Below, piece by piece: positions 58,601 through 64,000 of a stretch of 64,000 bases of DNA. The number at the start of each line of letters is the position of its first letter. Positions within the stretch are counted from its first letter, which is position 1. Under the pieces are notes generated by a model. That model made no database searches and was not told the DNA's origin. It saw only the letters and a program-made list of their open reading frames with translations. This DNA comes from Erpobdella octoculata (lineage: Eukaryota; Annelida; Clitellata; Hirudinida; Erpobdellidae), in NCBI GenBank assembly GCA_963978895.1, contig OZ022241.1, forward strand, positions 23,094,073 through 23,158,072, in the 5' to 3' direction. A program made the translations under genes and the position numbers.

Positions 58601-58938
58601 TATATTCTGACTTGGCCAAGACAATGCTCCTGATCGAACTCTCTGTGCCATGGGAAAGTAACATGGAATCTAGCAATATTTTCAAAGAGGAGAGATATAG
58701 GGATTTAGCATGTGATGTGAATGCTAAAGGGTTCAGGACTGAAATTTTTGCAGTCGAGGTTGGCGTTCGAGGGTTGGTTAGCAGCTCAATGTTAAAACTG
58801 CTGAAAGCTCTTGGTTTTTCAAACCGAGAAAAAACTCGAGCCATCAAGGAGATCTCCCAGACAGCTGAAGCTGCATCTTTTTGGATTTTCGCTAATAGGA
58901 AAAAGAAAGCGCTACACGATGCACACGAAATGGTTTAG
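55699..58938 (+). CDS. R2/Hero-type reverse transcriptase-endonuclease
   Basis: 1079 residues from the first in-frame ATG. It copies element RNA into a nicked genomic site by target-primed reverse transcription. Order: zinc finger C5-x-C7...H20...C26; basic helical region (about 150-215); polymerase with APGPNGVPYLVYKK (about 284), FRPISLLNVEGKIF, VWLDFANAYGALRHQ (about 415, catalytic Asp), GIAMGCSISPI (about 473), AFMDDTTLV (about 517, catalytic pair); thumb; zinc knuckle CMLCGQ...H...C (about 853); restriction-like endonuclease KPDIIIYSD...LLIELSVPW (about 963-985). All catalytic residues are intact. The frame is open without ATG back to 55450 (stop at 55447), so a non-AUG start, as suspected for some R2 elements, is possible. 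One DNA base separates its V from the L of the next copy (ACDVNAKG versus ACDLNAKG). Confidence 0.93.
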   Translation: MLHECVCGRSFKTIRGMKVHRTKMGCLTEFRQRPASDINAGKTSNIAGPEANHSPDAVQDVNPEVEISQPRPRIDFPAAGDTIAWKKLDETLSKLLKTRSRNSSNFSMKDFTDVIYEKSTELFGVKQKRQVRNNEGMISRRQREINQLKREKKLLRKRWKRAQENEKAGLAELRQSLGRRLSALMKAERFRIKKRDQRNARFQFIKDPFKYGRNLLDPPKSGTLQADKATLDEYFRSAFRDPRGDQQLEERTDLPEIPLPNFSFREGMISLLEVTQFLYRTRNRSAPGPNGVPYLVYKKCPEVLRLLHSLLVGSWERRRIESEWQRAEGIFIPKEKDSKAIHQFRPISLLNVEGKIFFAVLARRLTSYVIQNNYIDRSVQKGGVPGVPGCIEHSSVIWEALKRAKDNRLSLHIVWLDFANAYGALRHQMLWKTLRSHHVPNFVIEMLQQYFGHFKLRLSTSSCSTEWFQLEVGIAMGCSISPILFVLAMQLLLNAVGSRVEEAYVGKGILMPSVKAFMDDTTLVLNKCISMRRALDAFSGLLSWCGMSFKATKSRSLSLRRGKIDDNVTFSVAGNRIPTLREEPVKSLGRWYDDSLNDTGRCSEVLRSAFEDMKKIDAAPLQSRFKLWLLQFVLLPRLLWPLSMYEMSLPLVEKLERRMNKFTRKWLGLPPGFTSVALYSKTAKLRLPLKSLVEEFKINKIRTQLMLDNSSDQRIVEMGPLVKSGKKWVARKEIAEAEASLRWTERVGAVQQDKRGLGSTHRIWWSKASTSERTSLVIQERKKAIESQRMIKFVQLSQQGDWTTWENAVQRSLSWKNIWQYTPLRLSFLIRSVYDQLPSSSNLRRWKLKDEDSCMLCGQSETLIHILSCCSFSLSHGRYTWRHNQVLRKLLDFVKEACKKAKTRGIQQKRKIYFLREGNLKFHRFRSTRDFECVMGAADDWSVSADLDGERKFPEAVRSSGLKPDIIIYSDLAKTMLLIELSVPWESNMESSNIFKEERYRDLACDVNAKGFRTEIFAVEVGVRGLVSSSMLKLLKALGFSNREKTRAIKEISQTAEAASFWIFANRKKKALHDAHEMV

Positions 58939-59193
58939 CCTTGTTTACATTGAGCGATAATCGTTCCGGCGATTTCAAGTTTTGTTTCGAGCCGTTTTCT
59001 GCTGAACTTTGAATTTTCGTGTTTCAAGTTAGAAATTTGGAAATTTTTCTCGCCGAAGGGCGTCCGCCTGATCAACGGACGTGGGCCCACCTCTCTTAAA
59101 AGCGTCAAGAAGTTAAAGGGCCGAAACGCTAAAAATGAGAGGTTCTTCTTCTGAAGACCTTCGGCGACGAAAGCTCGCAAAGAGTTATAACAC

Positions 59194-62100
59194 ATTTATG
59201 AGGCATTAAGCCATTTGGCAACCGGGAAAGACCGGTGACAACTGGGAAAGACCGTTGGCAACTGGGAAAGACCGTTGACACTTGGAAAGACAAGTGACCT
59301 CTCGGAAAGACGAGAACTTCACGGGTATCAGGCCTGGCTTAGCCGAAGTACAATCCGTTCAAATGCTGCTTCATCTTATACTACGAAATGCCCCCAGAGT
59401 TCCAACCGAAAGGAGGGGGAGAATGATGAACTCACATTCGGACCTTCGGACAACGACCCTGCTTCTTCAACGGACCCTAATGGGGGTATGCTTCACGAGT
59501 GTGTTTGCGGTAGGAGTTTCAAGACGATCCGTGGAATGAAAGTCCACAGAACGAAAATGGGCTGCTTAACCGAATTCCGTCAACGTCCTGCATCAGATAT
59601 TAATGCAGGTAAAACGTCGAACATTGCCGGGCCGGAGGCCAACCACAGCCCCGACGCAGTTCAAGATGTGAATCCGGAAGTAGAAATCAGTCAACCTAGG
59701 CCAAGAATTGATTTTCCTGCAGCAGGAGATACAATTGCATGGAAAAAGTTGGACGAAACACTCTCAAAACTTCTCAAAACACGTTCAAGAAATTCATCAA
59801 ATTTCAGTATGAAAGATTTCACTGATGTTATTTACGAAAAAAGCACTGAATTGTTTGGTGTGAAACAAAAACGTCAGGTTCGAAACAATGAAGGCATGAT
59901 TTCTAGACGACAAAGAGAAATCAATCAGCTGAAGAGAGAAAAGAAATTGTTACGAAAGCGGTGGAAAAGAGCCCAGGAAAATGAAAAAGCTGGTCTTGCA
60001 GAGCTGCGGCAGAGTTTGGGGCGTCGTTTGTCTGCCCTAATGAAGGCCGAGCGTTTTCGAATAAAGAAAAGAGATCAGAGAAATGCCAGGTTTCAGTTCA
60101 TCAAAGACCCATTCAAATATGGAAGAAATTTACTGGACCCACCCAAGTCAGGAACGCTTCAAGCAGACAAAGCAACGCTCGATGAATATTTTCGGTCCGC
60201 ATTCCGTGACCCGCGTGGAGATCAGCAGTTAGAAGAAAGAACCGATCTTCCAGAAATCCCACTTCCAAACTTTTCTTTCAGAGAAGGCATGATTTCGTTA
60301 CTTGAGGTTACTCAATTTCTCTACAGAACAAGAAACAGATCTGCTCCTGGACCAAATGGGGTGCCATATCTCGTCTACAAAAAATGCCCAGAAGTATTGA
60401 GATTATTGCATTCTCTACTCGTGGGCTCTTGGGAAAGAAGAAGAATTGAAAGCGAATGGCAAAGAGCAGAAGGTATCTTTATTCCGAAAGAAAAAGACTC
60501 GAAGGCAATACATCAGTTTCGCCCAATTTCATTGTTAAACGTCGAGGGAAAGATATTTTTTGCTGTCCTTGCTCGGAGACTGACAAGCTATGTAATTCAA
60601 AACAATTACATCGACAGGTCTGTTCAGAAGGGAGGAGTGCCAGGAGTACCAGGATGCATCGAACATTCGTCAGTGATCTGGGAAGCATTGAAAAGAGCTA
60701 AAGATAATCGTCTCAGCTTGCACATTGTCTGGTTAGACTTTGCCAATGCTTATGGAGCTCTTCGTCACCAGATGTTGTGGAAAACTCTCAGATCGCATCA
60801 TGTTCCAAATTTTGTGATAGAAATGTTGCAACAGTATTTCGGACATTTCAAATTGAGGTTGTCTACGTCCTCCTGTTCAACAGAATGGTTCCAGTTAGAA
60901 GTTGGTATAGCAATGGGTTGCTCAATTTCACCCATTCTCTTCGTATTAGCGATGCAGCTGCTTCTGAATGCAGTGGGTTCTCGCGTGGAGGAAGCTTACG
61001 TTGGAAAAGGTATCTTGATGCCATCGGTGAAGGCCTTCATGGATGATACAACTTTGGTTCTAAACAAATGTATCTCAATGCGACGAGCTCTTGATGCATT
61101 CAGCGGGCTGCTATCATGGTGCGGCATGAGTTTCAAGGCAACCAAGTCAAGAAGCTTATCTCTGCGACGAGGCAAGATCGACGACAACGTGACGTTTTCA
61201 GTTGCTGGCAACAGGATCCCAACATTGAGAGAAGAACCGGTTAAGAGCCTGGGAAGGTGGTACGACGATTCGCTTAACGACACTGGACGGTGTTCCGAAG
61301 TTCTCCGATCGGCATTTGAAGATATGAAGAAAATTGATGCGGCCCCACTCCAGAGCAGGTTCAAATTGTGGTTGCTTCAGTTTGTTCTGTTGCCGAGATT
61401 GCTGTGGCCTCTATCAATGTATGAGATGAGCTTACCATTGGTGGAAAAGCTAGAAAGGAGGATGAATAAATTTACAAGGAAATGGTTGGGTCTGCCCCCG
61501 GGATTTACTTCGGTAGCTTTGTACAGCAAGACTGCCAAACTGAGGTTGCCACTGAAGTCTTTGGTTGAGGAGTTTAAGATAAACAAGATCCGTACGCAAC
61601 TAATGCTGGATAACTCTTCGGATCAAAGAATTGTGGAGATGGGACCTCTTGTAAAGTCCGGAAAGAAATGGGTAGCCAGAAAGGAGATCGCAGAAGCTGA
61701 AGCCTCTTTACGTTGGACAGAAAGAGTTGGGGCAGTTCAACAGGACAAACGGGGTCTCGGGTCAACCCATCGAATTTGGTGGTCAAAAGCCAGCACCAGT
61801 GAACGAACAAGTCTGGTCATTCAGGAAAGAAAGAAAGCTATTGAGTCCCAGAGAATGATTAAGTTTGTTCAGTTATCTCAACAAGGAGATTGGACGACAT
61901 GGGAAAATGCTGTTCAGCGTTCGCTTTCTTGGAAAAACATTTGGCAATACACACCACTACGTTTGTCTTTTTTGATTAGATCTGTTTATGATCAACTGCC
62001 GTCATCCAGCAATCTTCGAAGATGGAAGTTGAAAGACGAGGATTCGTGCATGTTATGTGGGCAATCGGAGACTCTCATTCACATTCTTTCCTGTTGTTCG

Positions 62101-62982
62101 TTTTCACTTTCACACGGGAGGTACACTTGGCGCCATAACCAAGTACTCCGAAAATTGCTTGACTTCGTCAAAGAAGCGTGTAAGAAAGCAAAAACAAGAG
62201 GAATACAGCAGAAAAGGAAAATCTACTTTTTGAGAGAAGGCAATCTGAAGTTCCACAGGTTCAGATCTACTAGAGACTTTGAATGTGTGATGGGTGCTGC
62301 CGACGATTGGTCGGTTTCGGCTGATTTGGATGGCGAAAGAAAATTTCCAGAAGCTGTGAGATCTAGCGGTTTAAAGCCGGATATAATTATATATTCTGAC
62401 TTGGCCAAGACAATGCTCCTGATCGAACTCTCTGTGCCATGGGAAAGTAACATGGAATCTAGCAATATTTTCAAAGAGGAGAGATATAGGGATTTAGCAT
62501 GTGATTTGAATGCTAAAGGGTTCAGGACTGAAATTTTTGCAGTCGAGGTTGGCGTTCGAGGGTTGGTTAGCAGCTCAATGTTAAAACTGCTGAAAGCTCT
62601 TGGTTTTTCAAACCGAGAAAAAACTCGAGCCATCAAGGAGATCTCCCAGACAGCTGAAGCTGCATCTTTTTGGATTTTCGCTAATAGGAAAAAGAAAGCG
62701 CTACACGATGCACACGAAATGGTTTAGCCTTGTTTACATTGAGCGATAATCGTTCCGGCGATTTCAAGTTTTGTTTCGAGCCGTTTTCTGCTGAACTTTG
62801 AATTTTCGTGTTTCAAGTTAGAAATTTGGAAATTTTTCTCGCCGAAGGGCGTCCGCCTGATCAACGGACGTGGGCCCACCTCTCTTAAAAGCGTCAAGAA
62901 GTTAAAGGGCCGAAACGCTAAAAATGAGAGGTTCTTCTTCTGAAGACCTTCGGCGACGAAAGCTCGCAAAGAGTTATAACAC
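59194..62982 (+). mobile_element. R2/Hero-type non-LTR retrotransposon, full unit 2
   Basis: Near-identical to unit 1 over 3789 bp. Its 3' end (GAGTTATAACAC) meets (ATAC)n microsatellite, the only place where the 3' junction with non-element DNA is visible. Confidence 0.92.
59488..62727 (+). CDS. R2/Hero-type reverse transcriptase-endonuclease, second copy
   Basis: Same 1079-residue protein as at 55699, with one amino-acid difference near residue 1006. No stops or frameshifts. The near identity of two long neighbours argues for very recent duplication, gene conversion or, less interestingly, an assembly duplication. Confidence 0.93.
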   Translation: MLHECVCGRSFKTIRGMKVHRTKMGCLTEFRQRPASDINAGKTSNIAGPEANHSPDAVQDVNPEVEISQPRPRIDFPAAGDTIAWKKLDETLSKLLKTRSRNSSNFSMKDFTDVIYEKSTELFGVKQKRQVRNNEGMISRRQREINQLKREKKLLRKRWKRAQENEKAGLAELRQSLGRRLSALMKAERFRIKKRDQRNARFQFIKDPFKYGRNLLDPPKSGTLQADKATLDEYFRSAFRDPRGDQQLEERTDLPEIPLPNFSFREGMISLLEVTQFLYRTRNRSAPGPNGVPYLVYKKCPEVLRLLHSLLVGSWERRRIESEWQRAEGIFIPKEKDSKAIHQFRPISLLNVEGKIFFAVLARRLTSYVIQNNYIDRSVQKGGVPGVPGCIEHSSVIWEALKRAKDNRLSLHIVWLDFANAYGALRHQMLWKTLRSHHVPNFVIEMLQQYFGHFKLRLSTSSCSTEWFQLEVGIAMGCSISPILFVLAMQLLLNAVGSRVEEAYVGKGILMPSVKAFMDDTTLVLNKCISMRRALDAFSGLLSWCGMSFKATKSRSLSLRRGKIDDNVTFSVAGNRIPTLREEPVKSLGRWYDDSLNDTGRCSEVLRSAFEDMKKIDAAPLQSRFKLWLLQFVLLPRLLWPLSMYEMSLPLVEKLERRMNKFTRKWLGLPPGFTSVALYSKTAKLRLPLKSLVEEFKINKIRTQLMLDNSSDQRIVEMGPLVKSGKKWVARKEIAEAEASLRWTERVGAVQQDKRGLGSTHRIWWSKASTSERTSLVIQERKKAIESQRMIKFVQLSQQGDWTTWENAVQRSLSWKNIWQYTPLRLSFLIRSVYDQLPSSSNLRRWKLKDEDSCMLCGQSETLIHILSCCSFSLSHGRYTWRHNQVLRKLLDFVKEACKKAKTRGIQQKRKIYFLREGNLKFHRFRSTRDFECVMGAADDWSVSADLDGERKFPEAVRSSGLKPDIIIYSDLAKTMLLIELSVPWESNMESSNIFKEERYRDLACDLNAKGFRTEIFAVEVGVRGLVSSSMLKLLKALGFSNREKTRAIKEISQTAEAASFWIFANRKKKALHDAHEMV

Positions 62983-63015
<33 letters not shown>

Positions 63016-63038
63016 CATACATACATACATACATACAT
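62983..63038. repeat. (CATA)n microsatellite between R2-like copies
   Basis: About 13 units with one ATAT irregularity. It lies between the 3' end of unit 2 and a 5'-truncated copy, the same neighbour relation as at 53508-53800. Confidence 0.97.
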
Positions 63039-63671
63039 ATGCCGTGAGATCTAGGGCTTAAAGCCGGATATAATTGTATATTCTGACTTGGCCAAGACAA
63101 TGTTCCTGATTGAACTCTCTGTGCCATGGGAAAGTAACATGGAATCTAGCAATATTTTCAAAGAGGAGAGATATAGGGATTTAGCATGTGATTTGAATGC
63201 CAAAGGGTTCAGGACTGAAATTTTTGCAGTCGAGGTTGGCGTTCGAGGGTTGGTTAGCAGCTCAATGTTAAAACTGCTGAAAGCTCTTGGTTTTTCAAAC
63301 CGAGAAAAAACTCGAGCCATCAAGGAGATCTCCCAGACAGATGAAGCTGCATCTTTTTGGATTTTCGCTAATAGAAAAAAGAAAGCGCTACAAGATGCAC
63401 ACAAAATGGTTTAGCCTTGTTTACATTGGGCGATAATCGTTCTGGCGATTTCAAGTTTTGTTTCGAACAGTTTTCTGCTGAACTTTGAATTTTCGTGTTT
63501 CAAGTTAGGAATTTGGAAATTTTTATCGCCGAAGGGCGTCCGCCTGATCAACGGACGTGGGCCCACCTCTCTCTTAAAAGCGTCAAGACGTTTAAGGGCC
63601 GAAACGCTAAAAATGAGAGGTTCTTCTTCTGAAGACCTTCGGCGACGAAAGCTCGCAAAGAGTTAAAACAC
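63039..63671 (+). mobile_element. R2-like copy, 5'-truncated and diverged
   Basis: The last 633 bp of the unit with about a dozen changes from the others (for example TTGGGCGATAA and AGACGTTTAAGG). Ends GAGTTAAAACAC and continues directly into another unit. Confidence 0.88.
63040..63414 (+). pseudogene. R2-like endonuclease fragment
   Basis: The last ~120 codons, starting within the endonuclease. A one-base loss in GATCTAGGGCTT near the border throws the first codons out of frame. From 63088 it reads AKTMFLIELSVPWE to the normal stop. Confidence 0.85.
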
Positions 63672-64000
63672 ATTTATGAGGCATTAAGCCATTTGGCAAC
63701 CGGGAAAGACCGGTGACAACTGGGAAAGACCGTTGGCAACTGGGAAAGACCGTTGACACTTGGAAAGACAAGTGACCTCTCGGAAAGACGAGAACTTCAC
63801 GGGTATCAGGCCTGGCTTAGCCGAAGTACAATCCGTTCAAATGCCGCTTCATCTTATACTACGAAATGCCCCCAGAGTTCCAACCGAAAGGAGGGGGAGA
63901 ATGATGAACTCACATTCGGACCTTTGGACAACGACCCTGCTTCTTCAACGGACCCTAATGGGGGTATGCTTCACGAGTGTGTTTGCGGTAGGAGTTTCAA
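63672..64000 (+). mobile_element. R2-like unit 3, 5' end only (runs out of window)
   Basis: 5' UTR with the 20-bp repeats and the start of the ORF (ATG at 63966, HECVCGRSF). Differs slightly from units 1 and 2, as does the copy before it. Confidence 0.88.

Larger units (their letters stand above)
55405..59193 (+). mobile_element. R2/Hero-type non-LTR retrotransposon, full unit 1
   Basis: 3789 bp from ATTTATGAGG to GAGTTATAACAC. No LTRs, no poly(A) tail, a single ORF. Joined head to tail with the preceding truncated copy and the following full one, without spacer. Confidence 0.92.

Noticed and set aside
57207..62636. Minus-strand frames within the R2-like units
   Set aside because: Antisense of the intact ORFs, repeated identically in each copy.

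Overview
This is an AT-rich animal (metazoan) genomic window, almost certainly from an invertebrate. It has no operons, ribosomal RNA genes or prokaryotic signals. Single exons are separated by introns of up to about 18 kb, and nearly everything else is transposable elements nested in one another plus long simple-sequence arrays. The sequence does not let me name the species.

Host gene. Three minus-strand exons look real: a Sushi/CCP module exon (39799-39957), a transmembrane exon (21302-21383) and a long last exon (19988-21206). They have GT/AG borders and matching phase 1 boundaries. They fit one single-pass membrane receptor-like gene whose intron has filled with repeats.

Region by region. 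1-3190: a 1.94 kb direct duplication built from 305-bp units with a tRNA-like head, each half carrying a fragment of a Penelope-like element (PLE) with a hammerhead ribozyme-like motif. 3.5-9.7 kb: a minisatellite, a non-autonomous hAT, a foldback, and a minus-strand PLE (reverse transcriptase linker, GIY-YIG and a long tail) split by a hAT insertion. 9.7-13.7 kb: a plus-strand PLE relic with a second, near-perfect hammerhead motif. 14.2-16.8 kb: a complete but decayed hAT with perfect 8-bp target duplications. 18.2-19.2 kb: a Mutator-like element with minisatellite termini. 22-26 kb: an APE-type LINE and a P-element fragment. 26.5-30.6 kb: a Ty3/gypsy LTR retrotransposon broken by a (TA)n array and a CR1/Jockey-type LINE. 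30.6-33.9 kb: a THAP/P-element transposase relic interrupted by a second Mutator-like element with 9-bp target duplications. 37-53.5 kb: at least six Helitron copies or ends, PLE pieces, tetranucleotide arrays and a 2.1-kb heptanucleotide satellite. 53.8-64 kb: a head-to-tail array of an R2/Hero-type non-LTR retrotransposon. Two full units of 3789 bp have intact open reading frames, and two 5'-truncated units abut (CATA)n microsatellite.

How the parts relate. The window shows mobile elements using each other and simple repeats as landing sites. A Helitron sits precisely inside a PLE reverse transcriptase gene. A hAT sits in a PLE and a Mutator-like element in a P element; removing the inserts restores the interrupted reading frames. 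Helitron 3' ends and PLE coding breakpoints repeatedly abut TA-rich or tetranucleotide arrays. Only the two R2-like copies look coding-competent.
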